DNA of 5,666 bases from Alphaproteobacteria bacterium (lineage in GTDB: Bacteria > Pseudomonadota > Alphaproteobacteria > Rhizobiales > Hyphomicrobiaceae): positions 1-5,666 of the forward strand of contig JAJRRE010000043.1 in assembly GCA_024279745.1 (NCBI GenBank). The letters are read 5' to 3'. This document shows, piece by piece, positions 1-5,264 of this stretch (positions are counted from its first letter, which is position 1; each line of letters begins with the position of its first letter). Made by a program: the position numbers and the translations under genes. The notes beneath the pieces are model-generated. The model was not told where the DNA came from. It saw nothing but the letters and a program-made list of their open reading frames with translations, and made no database searches.

Positions 1-57
1 GCCCGTTGACGGCATCTGCCCGTTGACGGCGTCCGCCCGTCGGCGGCGTCCGCCCGC
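1..57. repeat. Degenerate 17-bp tandem repeat, about 3.3 units
   Basis: Three consecutive 17-bp units start at 1, 18 and 35, followed by a partial unit at 52-57. The units read GCCCGTTGACGGCATCT, GCCCGTTGACGGCGTCC and GCCCGTCGGCGGCGTCC, so each differs from the next by two to three bases. The array touches the window edge and may be longer to the left. The unit length is not a multiple of three, so a coding repeat is unlikely. One + strand frame is nevertheless open from base 2 to a TGA at 116-118, and an upstream gene ending there cannot be excluded. Confidence 0.8.
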
Positions 58-114
58 TAGTCCTGTCATCCTTAACGGATCGTTCTCTTTCGCCGCGCCC
101 GCCAGTGGTGTATC

Positions 115-1008
115 ATGAATTGCGTCGCTGATTTGGGCGGCGCCACAGCAGGGGGCTGGAAGAAATTGACCGGATTGACCATCGCATTAGCAGCCCTGGC
201 GGCGATTATACTGGCGATATTGGGCTATGTCCTGGTGCGCCGGCCATCGCTTAACCGTAATTGGTCGCCCGATCAGGCGCTGATGCCGCGCGTCGATTTC
301 CTGGCGGGTGATCGGCTGCACATCAAAGACATCCGCAATATAAACTACCGCACGACCCGCGATTACGATCTTAACTTTTACGACAAGGAAATCGCGCTGG
401 AGGATGTGGAAACCGCCTGGCTGGTGATCTCGCCGTTCGGCGCGCCGGGTATTGCCCATGCCTTTTTGTCATTCGGTCTCAAGGATGGGACATTCATCGC
501 CGTGTCCATTGAAGTGCGGCGACAAAAGCGGCAGAAATTCTCCCCGCTGAAGGCGTTTGTTCGCCGGTTTGAAATGATGTATGTGATCGCCGATGAACAA
601 GATGTGATCAAGGTACGCACCAATTGCGTGAAGGATAAAGTGCGACTTTTCCCGGTGCAGGCGGAGAAAAAGGTCATTCGCGCGGTTTTCCTCGATGTCA
701 TGCAGCGGGCGGACAAACTGGGCCGCGAGCCGGAGTTCTACAATACACTTTGGAACAATTGCACGACCAATATTATTGTCCATACAAGGCGGTTCTCAAA
801 GAAACCAATTCCGTTTTGGAACATTCACTATCTGTTTCCTGAAAGCCTCGATAAAATCGCCTATAAACTGAACATCATCGATACGCATTTACCTTATGAC
901 GAAGCGCGCCAGCATTTCGATATCACCGAACTGGCGCAGGCCTGCGATGGGGGGGGGGATTTCTCCAAGATCATTCGCAAACACCTTTTGATCCGGCCGG
1001 TTGACTAA
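115..1008 (+). CDS. DUF4105 / Lnb N-terminal-domain-like membrane-anchored protein
   Basis: This 297-residue protein has one N-terminal hydrophobic segment (about residues 19-41) followed by RR, so it is probably an inner-membrane signal anchor with the rest periplasmic. The soluble part matches the DUF4105 pattern: NRNW (47-50), a GD/IxxIRNxxYRT stretch (65-80), AHAFLSFG (114-121), MMYVIADEQDVIKVRTN (154-170) and EFYNTLWNNCTTN (207-219). Invariant-looking His115 and Cys216 are compatible with a thiol-type catalytic pair. Related domains occur in the lipoprotein N-acyltransferase Lnb, but activity here is inference and the substrate is unknown. The start is uncertain: ATG 115 lacks a clear Shine-Dalgarno, and an in-frame TTG at 166 (preceded by GGAAG) would begin just before the membrane segment. 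A G10 tract at 949-958 lies in the C-terminal codons. gshB follows 114 bp later. Confidence 0.85.
   Translation: MNCVADLGGATAGGWKKLTGLTIALAALAAIILAILGYVLVRRPSLNRNWSPDQALMPRVDFLAGDRLHIKDIRNINYRTTRDYDLNFYDKEIALEDVETAWLVISPFGAPGIAHAFLSFGLKDGTFIAVSIEVRRQKRQKFSPLKAFVRRFEMMYVIADEQDVIKVRTNCVKDKVRLFPVQAEKKVIRAVFLDVMQRADKLGREPEFYNTLWNNCTTNIIVHTRRFSKKPIPFWNIHYLFPESLDKIAYKLNIIDTHLPYDEARQHFDITELAQACDGGGDFSKIIRKHLLIRPVD
949..958 (+). repeat. G10 homopolymer inside the DUF4105 gene
   Basis: Ten consecutive G's encode Gly279-Gly281 and the first base of Asp282. Loss of one G would replace the last 16 residues with a ten-residue tail ending at a TGA near 998-1000. Gain of one G would give a different tail of about 15 residues ending at a TGA just before the normal stop. 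The present length keeps the frame that encodes the family-like ending DFSKIIRKHLL. G tracts of this length are prone to slippage, so it could be a phase-variable site or a sequencing-error hotspot. Confidence 0.9.
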
Positions 1009-1057
1009 GCTTAGGCGCGCCCCAATTTGATATTGATCACCCCCGTTGATGTTTCAG

Positions 1058-1087
1058 TTGACGACCATTTTTCTTTTTTGCTTTGAA
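1058..1087 (+). promoter_or_regulatory. Weak candidate promoter for gshB
   Basis: A TTGACG hexamer at 1058-1063 is a good -35 match. Eighteen bases downstream TTTGAA (1082-1087) is only a poor -10 match (3 of 6). The spacer is T-rich. It lies in the 114-bp gap before gshB, where a promoter is plausible, but the -10 is weak and expression by read-through from upstream is equally possible. Confidence 0.25.
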
Positions 1088-1122
1088 ACCTCCCATCCGT
1101 TCTGCCGTCAGAAAGTGCCGCC

Positions 1123-2073
1123 ATGCCGCTAAAAATTGCCTGTCAGATGGACCCGATCGAGAAGATCAATATCGCCAGAGATTCCACCTTCGCAATGCTG
1201 CTGGAAGCGGGCGCGCGCGGGCATGAGATTTTCTATTATACGCCGCAGGATCTGTCCTTCCAGGAGGGCAAGTTACTGGCGCGCGGTGCGACGTTGCGTG
1301 TGCGCGATGTGGTGGGTGATTACTTTACGTTAAGCGACGCCCGCATTGTCGATCTGGCAAGCCAGGACGCGGTGTTCCTGCGCCAGGACCCGCCGTTCGA
1401 TATGGGCTATATCACCACCACCCATTTGCTGGAACGCCTGCCGCCATCGACAGTTGTCGTCAATGATCCGGCCCATGTGCGCAATGCACCGGAAAAGATT
1501 TTCGTGCTCGATTATCTCGATCTGATGCCGACCACAATTGTCACCCGCTCGGCCGATGACGTGAAAGCGTTCCGCGAGCAATATCGCGATATTATTGTTA
1601 AGCCGCTTTACGGCAATGGCGGCGCCGGTGTGTTTCGGCTGGGGCCCGATGATTCCAATCTTTATTCGCTGGTTGAGATGTTTCAGGCGACATGGCCGGA
1701 GCCGTTCATGGTGCAGCAGTACCGCAAAGAAGTACGCGGCGGCGATAAACGGATTATTCTGATCGACGGCGAGATCGCGGGCGCCATCAACCGTGTTCCG
1801 GCACCGGATGAAACCCGCTCGAACATGCATGTCGGCGGCAAGGCCATGGCGGTTGAGCTGACCGACCGCGACCGGGAGATTTGTGAGCGCCTAAAGCCGG
1901 AGCTGAAACGCCGTGGTTTGATCTTCACCGGCATTGACGTGATTGGGCCTCATCTGACCGAGATTAATGTCACCTCGCCGATGGGCATTCGTGAGGTCAT
2001 GAATTTTGGCGGCGCTGAGATTGCCGCCCTGATTATGGATGTGGTGGAGCGCAAAGTGGCGACGCGGGCGTAG
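1123..2073 (+). CDS. gshB: Glutathione synthetase (ATP-dependent, bacterial GshB type)
   Basis: GshB ligates gamma-glutamylcysteine and glycine using ATP, the second step of glutathione synthesis, in the cytoplasm. The 316 residues match the family's full length. The N-terminal domain opens with LKIACQMDPIEKINIARDST and carries LRQDPPFDMGYITTTHLLE (86-104) and VVNDPAHVRNAPEK (112-125). The ATP-grasp part shows IIVKPLYGNGGAGVF (157-171; Lys160 and the glycine-rich loop 164-169), GDKRIILIDGE (207-217), AINRVP and RSNMHVGG (232-239), and GIDVIGPHLTEINVTSP (270-286), whose Glu280 and Asn282 are expected metal ligands. ATG 1123 gives the usual N-terminus; only a weak purine stretch (AGAAAG, 1110-1115) precedes it. 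A cysteine-cluster gene follows after 44 bp on the same strand, so the two probably share a transcript. Confidence 0.98.
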   Translation: MPLKIACQMDPIEKINIARDSTFAMLLEAGARGHEIFYYTPQDLSFQEGKLLARGATLRVRDVVGDYFTLSDARIVDLASQDAVFLRQDPPFDMGYITTTHLLERLPPSTVVVNDPAHVRNAPEKIFVLDYLDLMPTTIVTRSADDVKAFREQYRDIIVKPLYGNGGAGVFRLGPDDSNLYSLVEMFQATWPEPFMVQQYRKEVRGGDKRIILIDGEIAGAINRVPAPDETRSNMHVGGKAMAVELTDRDREICERLKPELKRRGLIFTGIDVIGPHLTEINVTSPMGIREVMNFGGAEIAALIMDVVERKVATRA

Positions 2074-2101
2074 GCCCGGACGTTGGCGGGAGCGCGTGTT
2101 T

Positions 2102-2107
2102 GGGGAG
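2102..2107 (+). promoter_or_regulatory. Ribosome binding site deciding the start of the cysteine-cluster gene
   Basis: GGGGAG sits 10 bases before ATG 2118, which favours that start over the in-frame TTG at 2100 (which would overlap the site) and the later in-frame ATG at 2148. Confidence 0.6.
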
Positions 2108-2117
2108 CGATATACCG

Positions 2118-2462
2118 ATGTCTGGGAAAACTAGATCGCCCACCTCCATGACAGCACCATTGCGCGATGCCCAGACCGTTTGTCAAAGCTGCGGCGCCTG
2201 CTGTGCCACCTCGCGCGACTGGCCCCGTTTCACGCTCGAAGACGACGCCGCATTGGCGCGCATTCCAGAAAAATTCGTCGACCCGAGCGGTGCGCGCATA
2301 GCCTGTACGGGCGAGCGCTGCAATGCCCTGACCGGCACCGTCGGCACAGCCACCAGCTGCCTGATCTACAACGTTCGCCCCGATGTCTGCCGAGCCTGCG
2401 AGCCCGGCGATGAGGCCTGCACGATTGCCAGGCAGACATTTGGAATGCCTGTGATTGTTTGA
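2118..2462 (+). CDS. YkgJ-type CxxCxxCC cysteine-cluster protein (putative Zn/Fe-binding)
   Basis: The product is a small protein of 114 residues with ten cysteines. The signature VCQSCGACC (residues 21-29) gives a C-x2-C-x2-CC cluster, and it is followed by RIACTGERCNAL (60-71) and CLIYNVRPDVCRAC (81-94), then Cys101. This arrangement is that of the YkgJ / zinc- or iron-chelating CxxCxxCC family, whose members bind metal through the cysteines; their cellular role is mostly undefined. The 'xYxxRPxxCRxC' block is characteristic and supports the call. No membrane segment or signal peptide is seen, so it is cytoplasmic. It lies 44 bp after gshB on the same strand, which suggests co-expression. 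The repeat region begins within 10 bp of its stop codon. Confidence 0.87.
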   Translation: MSGKTRSPTSMTAPLRDAQTVCQSCGACCATSRDWPRFTLEDDAALARIPEKFVDPSGARIACTGERCNALTGTVGTATSCLIYNVRPDVCRACEPGDEACTIARQTFGMPVIV

Positions 2463-2478
2463 GATTTGTGGCTCTCTC

Positions 2479-2494
2479 TTTCTCTCACGGCGCG
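2479..2494 (+). repeat. Left inverted end of the repeat region
   Basis: This CT-rich sequence ending in CTCACGGCGCG pairs with 3080-3095 on the opposite strand (15 of 16). It begins about 17 bp after the stop codon of the cysteine-cluster gene. Confidence 0.6.
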
Positions 2495-2520
2495 TAGGTT
2501 ATTTGCCTCACGGGCCGTAT

Positions 2521-2570
2521 CGGACACGAAAAGTGTCCGGGCCCTCCGGCGGGGCGGCGCATAAGCGCCG
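2521..2570 (+). repeat. Two successive hairpins in the variable part of repeat unit 1
   Basis: Hairpin one pairs CGGACAC (2521-2527) with GTGTCCG (2533-2539) around a GAAAA loop. Hairpin two pairs CGGCGC (2555-2560) with GCGCCG (2565-2570) around ATAA. Neither is followed by a T run, so they are not classic intrinsic terminators. They could still slow or end transcription from the upstream gene. Confidence 0.6.
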
Positions 2571-2583
2571 GATCACTATCGTT

Positions 2584-2720
2584 CCCGGTCGCAGTCGCGA
2601 CGCGTTGTGCCCAAATAGTGAGAACTGGGCTGGAGCCGAGAGGACACGGCTGTGATGGAACTGCGGTCTTTGCTGTCCTGCACCACGGCGAACAATGTTC
2701 GCCCGCCGACCGTTCGGCGC
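2584..2720 (+). repeat. 137-bp structured repeat, copy 1
   Basis: This copy matches 2903-3039 without gaps at 127 of 137 positions (about 93 %). It can form four local stems: GCCCA/TGGGC (2609-2613 with 2626-2630), AGCCG/CGGCT (2634-2638 with 2647-2651), GGCGAAC-AAT-GTTCGCC (2687-2703), and CGCCGA-CCGT-TCGGCG (2704-2719). Its orientation as an RNA, if transcribed, is unknown. Confidence 0.88.
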
Positions 2721-2730
2721 GCCGTCGCAG

Positions 2731-2760
2731 GTGCCCATGCCTTTTGGCATGGATCAGCAC
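2731..2760 (+). repeat. Hairpin after repeat copy 1
   Basis: CCATGCC (2735-2741) pairs with GGCATGG (2746-2752) around a TTTT loop. After a four-base bulge, GTGC (2731-2734) pairs with GCAC (2757-2760). No T tract follows on the + strand. It has no counterpart after copy 2, where a different inverted pair, TGGCGC/GCGCCA (3034-3054), is found. Confidence 0.6.
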
Positions 2761-2777
2761 CGCGAGGCAAAACAGCT

Positions 2778-2803
2778 GCTGTGATGGAACTGTGGTCTTT
2801 GCT
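2778..2803 (+). repeat. Partial copy of the 137-bp repeat
   Basis: This 26-bp piece matches 2649-2674 of copy 1 with one mismatch, and 2968-2993 of copy 2 with one mismatch. The match breaks off just before the TC tract, which suggests a recombination or replication-slippage junction between repeat units. Confidence 0.75.
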
Positions 2804-2807
2804 ATTT

Positions 2808-2829
2808 TCTCTCTCTCTCTCTCTCTCTC
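2808..2829 (+). repeat. (TC)11 microsatellite
   Basis: There are eleven uninterrupted TC dinucleotides, followed by ACGGCGCGTA. The matching position in the left unit (2472-2486) is a shorter, interrupted CT tract with a TTT inside, followed by the same ACGGCGCGTA. A perfect dinucleotide run of this length is uncommon in bacteria and may vary in length between strains. Confidence 0.9.
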
Positions 2830-2858
2830 ACGGCGCGTACCGCTCCCAAAAGGTCGCT

Positions 2859-2905
2859 GCGCCTGCGAGGCGCGGGCCTAAGGCCCGGGGCTGCGCTTGC
2901 AGCCC
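2859..2905 (+). repeat. Three stacked hairpins in the variable part of repeat unit 2
   Basis: In order: GCGCC/GGCGC (2859-2863 with 2869-2873), the palindrome CGGGCCT-A-AGGCCCG (2873-2887), and GGGCTGC-GCTT-GCAGCCC (2888-2905). They occupy the same place in the second unit as the 2521-2570 hairpins do in the first, but the sequences are unrelated. Confidence 0.65.
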
Positions 2906-3039
2906 GGTCGCAGTCGCGACGCGTTGTGCCCAAATAGTGAGAGATGGGCTGGAGCCGCTGGGACACGGCTGTGATGGAGCTGTGGTCTTTGCTGTCCTGC
3001 ACCACGGCGAACAATGTTCGCCCGCCAATCGTTTGGCGC
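2903..3039 (+). repeat. 137-bp structured repeat, copy 2
   Basis: This copy lies 319 bp downstream of copy 1 in the same orientation, with no gaps. All four stems of copy 1 are retained. In the last stem, G2708-C2715 of copy 1 has become A3027-T3034 here, a paired change that keeps the helix. Six more of the ten differences fall in hairpin loops. The copy ends about 60 bp before the comM promoter. Confidence 0.88.
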
Positions 3040-3079
3040 CCTTCCGGAGCGCCACTTCGCGCGTGAGGAAATAAAAAAG

Positions 3080-3095
3080 CGCGCCGTGAGCGAAA
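3080..3095 (-). repeat. Right inverted end of the repeat region
   Basis: CGCGCCGTGAGCGAAA is the inverted match (15 of 16) of 2479-2494. A looser direct relative, CGCGCGTGAGGAAA, occurs just before it at 3058-3071. The LexA-type box starts five bases further on. Confidence 0.6.
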
Positions 3096-3099
3096 GAAT

Positions 3100-3114
3100 G
3101 TTCACATAATGTTC
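3100..3114 (+). promoter_or_regulatory. LexA/SOS box of alphaproteobacterial type upstream of comM
   Basis: GTTCACATAATGTTC is an exact GTTC-N7-GTTC direct repeat, the consensus LexA operator of alphaproteobacteria. It directly abuts a TTGACA -35 hexamer (3115-3120), so bound LexA would be expected to block RNA polymerase. The next gene is comM, a recombination-related ATPase, which fits DNA-damage control. Functional repression is inferred, not shown. Confidence 0.72.
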
Positions 3115-3143
3115 TTGACAAGTGGAGTGCGGCGCAATAGGCT
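3115..3143 (+). promoter_or_regulatory. Probable comM promoter
   Basis: A perfect -35 TTGACA (3115-3120) is followed 17 bases later by TAGGCT (3138-3143), which keeps the key T, A and final T of a -10. Transcription would start near 3150, about 30 bases before the comM ATG. The strong -35 and its position next to the LexA-type box support the call; the -10 is only moderate. Confidence 0.6.
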
Positions 3144-3164
3144 TTGAGCGTGGGAGTAATGATT

Positions 3165-3169
3165 GGGGG
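3165..3169 (+). promoter_or_regulatory. Ribosome binding site of comM
   Basis: GGGGG lies nine bases before ATG 3179 and supports that start. The open frame extends upstream to GTG 3122, but that codon lies inside the predicted promoter, and the extra residues are not part of the ComM family. Confidence 0.5.
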
Positions 3170-3178
3170 CTAGTGTTA

Positions 3179-4852
3179 ATGTACGGCCAGATATCCACGG
3201 TTGCCTTTGTCGGCATTGAAGCGCGGCCGGTCGAAGTGCAGGTGCAAATCACGTCGGGGGCCTATGCTTTTGCCGTTGTTGGCCTGCCCGATAAAGCGGT
3301 GGCGGAAAGCCGTGAGCGGGTGCGAAATGCGCTGCATTCGACCGGCCTGGGAATGCCGTGGAAGCATATTACCGTCAATCTGTCGCCCGCAGACTTACCC
3401 AAGGAGGGCAGTCATTTCGATTTGCCGATCGCGCTGGCCTTGATGGTTGCCATGGGAGCGATCTCGCCTGACGCAATTCAGGGGTTCTCGGCCTTGGGAG
3501 AATTATCGCTGGATGGGTCAATCCGGGCTGTGCCGGGCATGTTACCGGCGGCAATTGGGGCAAATGCAGATGGCAAAAACCTGATCTGCCCGGAAAGCTG
3601 CGGCGCCGAAGCCGCATGGGCGTCGGAAGATATGAATATTCTTGCCGCGCCGCATCTTTTATCGCTGGTCAACCATTTCAAAGGCTTGCAAACCTTGCGC
3701 CGGCCGGAGCCAAATCTGGAACAGGAAGAATTGTTCTTGCCGGATCTGCGCGATGTCAAGGGGCAGGAAAGCGCCAAACGCGCCCTGGAGATTGCCGCTG
3801 CGGGGGGGCATAATCTGCTTATGGTCGGACCGCCCGGTTCGGGCAAGTCGATGTTAGCCTCGCGCTTGCCCTCGATTTTGCCGCCGCTGAGTATTGAAGA
3901 AATGCTGGAAGTGTCGATGATTCATTCGTTGTCGGGTGATCTGTCGGGCGGCAAACTGGCAACCGCTCGGCCTTTCCGCGAGCCGCATCATTCGGCTTCG
4001 ATGGCGGCATTGGTTGGCGGGGGCTCAAGGCCGCGTCCCGGCGAGGTCGCCATGGCGCATCTGGGTGTTTTGTTTCTCGATGAGCTGCCGGAGTTTTCTT
4101 CGCAGGCTCTGGATGCGCTGCGCCAACCCATGGAGAGCGGTATAAGCGTGATTGCGCGAGCCAACCACCGGGTGTCTTATCCCGCGCGCTTCCAATTGAT
4201 TGGCGCAATGAACCCTTGTAAATGCGGCGGCGGTGGGCCGGGACAATCGTGCAAGCGCGGGCCGTCCTGCGCGGCACATTATCAATCGCGAATTTCCGGG
4301 CCGTTCCTTGATCGAATGGACATGCAAATCGAAGTTCCGGCCGTGACGGCGGCTGATCTGGTTTTGCCCGAACCGAGCGAGGGCAGCGCCCAGGTTCGCG
4401 CGCGGGTGATTGCTGCCCGCGATGTTCAACGCAAGAGATTGCAGGCGCTGGAAGGACCGCCAACAGGCGCGGGACGGGCAGGACCAGCAAAAAGAGGAAT
4501 GAGCGGCTTGCAACAGCGCCTTGAAGCTAAAACCAGCGGCAAAACATATTCACTGAAGGGGATACGCTGCAATGCCGATTGCAAAGGCTCATTATTGGAT
4601 AAAATAGCAACACCTGATGATGAGGCGATGGGGTTGTTGCGCAGTGCGGCCGAGCGCCTGAATTTAACCGCACGCGGATTTCATCGCTGCCTGCGGGTTG
4701 CCAGCACGATTGCCGATCTGGACGGTAGCGAAACCGTTGGCCGGGATCAAATTGCTGAAGCGCTGAGTTATCGTGCCGAACTTGGCCAGGGCTCGCGCCC
4801 GTGTGAGCGCTCCGTGGCTCCAATGCAAGCAGGAGGGCAAGCCGCCGCCTGA
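3179..4852 (+). CDS. comM: ComM/YifB family AAA+ ATPase (Mg-chelatase-like branch-migration helicase)
   Basis: ComM relatives are cytoplasmic hexameric AAA+ ATPases; in naturally transformable bacteria ComM drives branch migration while incoming DNA is integrated. From ATG 3179 the product is 557 residues. The N-terminal ChlI/Lon-like domain includes AFAVVGLPDKAVAESRERVR (about 30-49) and VNLSPADLPKEGSHFDLPIALAL (66-88). The AAA+ core has GQESAKRALEIAAAGGHN, Walker A GPPGSGKS (217-224), RPFREPHHSASMAALVGGG (264-282), Walker B LFLDE (298-302) and a four-Cys segment (C347, C349, C358, C364). The C-terminal domain ends with RGFHRCLRVASTIADLDG and EALSYRAE. A basic, low-complexity linker (about 425-470) containing CNADC looks longer than usual. 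A LexA-type box and a TTGACA promoter precede it. It converges on the DUF167 gene, 32 bp away. Confidence 0.97.
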   Translation: MYGQISTVAFVGIEARPVEVQVQITSGAYAFAVVGLPDKAVAESRERVRNALHSTGLGMPWKHITVNLSPADLPKEGSHFDLPIALALMVAMGAISPDAIQGFSALGELSLDGSIRAVPGMLPAAIGANADGKNLICPESCGAEAAWASEDMNILAAPHLLSLVNHFKGLQTLRRPEPNLEQEELFLPDLRDVKGQESAKRALEIAAAGGHNLLMVGPPGSGKSMLASRLPSILPPLSIEEMLEVSMIHSLSGDLSGGKLATARPFREPHHSASMAALVGGGSRPRPGEVAMAHLGVLFLDELPEFSSQALDALRQPMESGISVIARANHRVSYPARFQLIGAMNPCKCGGGGPGQSCKRGPSCAAHYQSRISGPFLDRMDMQIEVPAVTAADLVLPEPSEGSAQVRARVIAARDVQRKRLQALEGPPTGAGRAGPAKRGMSGLQQRLEAKTSGKTYSLKGIRCNADCKGSLLDKIATPDDEAMGLLRSAAERLNLTARGFHRCLRVASTIADLDGSETVGRDQIAEALSYRAELGQGSRPCERSVAPMQAGGQAAA

Positions 4853-4884
4853 GTACAAGGGTGGTGCCCAACACCGCACTGAAC

Positions 4885-5256
4885 TCACATCAAAGTTTTG
4901 ATGGCCGCTTCCAGTCTGCAGGCAAGATCACTGTGGTCGCCGGTCAGCGCAACAGTTTTCTGGCGTGATTTTGACCCCGCCGTAACCTTGACAGCCGATT
5001 TGGGCAGGCCAAGCCATTTGGCGATCAGTTTTTCAAGCGCGGCATTGGCTTTGCCCTTCTCGGGGACAGCGCGCACCCGGGCCAATAAAACGGATCGGTT
5101 GCCCGTGTTCTTTTCGGGCCCAGATTGCGATGCGCCCGACGGGATTGCCGTGTCCTGGATGCAGTCTTCTATTGCATCCTTGGCAGCCTTTGGCGTGAGG
5201 CGAACAATTAGCAAAAACCGGTCCCCGGTTTTGCGCCAAGGTTGCAGGTTACTCAT
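4885..5256 (-). CDS. yggU: DUF167 / UPF0235 (YggU) family protein
   Basis: The 123-residue protein shows the family's conserved blocks: VRLTPKA (18-24), ARVRAVPEKGKANAAL (59-74), LGLPKSAVKVTAGSKSRQKTV (82-102) and a short C-terminal helix. The function of this small cytoplasmic fold is not established. Residues 33-54, with DTAIPSGASQSGPEKNTGN, form a polar loop where other members usually have a shorter DAxxG-type turn. ATG 5256 gives the standard start; only a weak GTGAG precedes it by nine bases. It lies downstream of yggT on the same strand, a pairing common across proteobacteria, with a 118-bp gap. A palindrome CATCAAA-GT-TTTGATG (4888-4903) overlaps the last codons. Confidence 0.95.
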   Translation of the reverse strand: MSNLQPWRKTGDRFLLIVRLTPKAAKDAIEDCIQDTAIPSGASQSGPEKNTGNRSVLLARVRAVPEKGKANAALEKLIAKWLGLPKSAVKVTAGSKSRQKTVALTGDHSDLACRLEAAIKTLM

Positions 5257-5264
5257 TGTTCAAT

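Larger units (their letters stand above)
2472..3096. mobile_element. Candidate non-coding MITE-like element with inverted ends
   Basis: The left end TTTCTCTCACGGCGCG (2479-2494) matches the reverse complement of 3080-3095 at 15 of 16 positions, with weaker similarity extending outward. A further copy of CTCACGGCGCG in left orientation occurs internally at 2827-2837, next to the second repeat unit. The enclosed 0.6 kb encodes no protein and is made of duplicated, hairpin-forming DNA. No convincing target-site duplication is visible at the edges, and no transposase is present. An alternative is a tandem array of a palindromic repeat that never moved as one unit. Confidence 0.4.
2463..3121. other. 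Gene-free, hairpin-rich repeat region between the cysteine-cluster gene and comM
   Basis: No open frame here resembles a protein. The overlapping frames on both strands simply read through the repeats. The content in order is: a CT-rich left end (2472-2496), two hairpins (2521-2570), repeat copy 1 (2584-2720), a hairpin (2731-2760), a partial repeat (2778-2803), a (TC)11 tract (2808-2829), stacked hairpins (2859-2905), repeat copy 2 (2903-3039), and a right end that is the inverted match of the left end (3080-3095). The comM control region follows directly. Overall it looks like a tandemly duplicated non-autonomous repeat element. Confidence 0.8.

Noticed and set aside
1007..1021. Adjacent AAGCTT and GGCGCGCC sites suggesting a cloning scar
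   Set aside because: The flanking DNA is continuous natural sequence between two native genes; such sites occur by chance in GC-rich DNA.
2521..2570. Intrinsic terminator for the gshB-cysteine-cluster transcript
   Set aside because: The hairpins are strong but no T run follows either one; the site is kept only as a structural repeat.
2463..3121. CRISPR array
   Set aside because: There are only two long copies 319 bp apart, with no regular short repeats and unique spacers.
3122..3178. An upstream GTG start extending ComM by 19 residues
   Set aside because: The codon lies between the -35 and -10 of the probable promoter, and the extension is not part of the family; ATG 3179 has a G-rich ribosome binding site.
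2485..3252. Several overlapping open frames of 64-140 codons on both strands across the repeat region
   Set aside because: They read through the repeats and hairpins, produce similar peptides from each repeat copy, overlap one another, and match no protein pattern I know.
3819..4490. A 223-codon - strand open frame opposite comM
   Set aside because: comM on the + strand is unmistakable over the whole interval; the opposite frame is rich in Arg/Pro/Ala, as GC-rich antisense shadows are.
4853..4884. Bidirectional terminator between comM and yggU
   Set aside because: Only a four-base GGTG/CACC stem is present and there is no suitable T tract, so the evidence is too weak.
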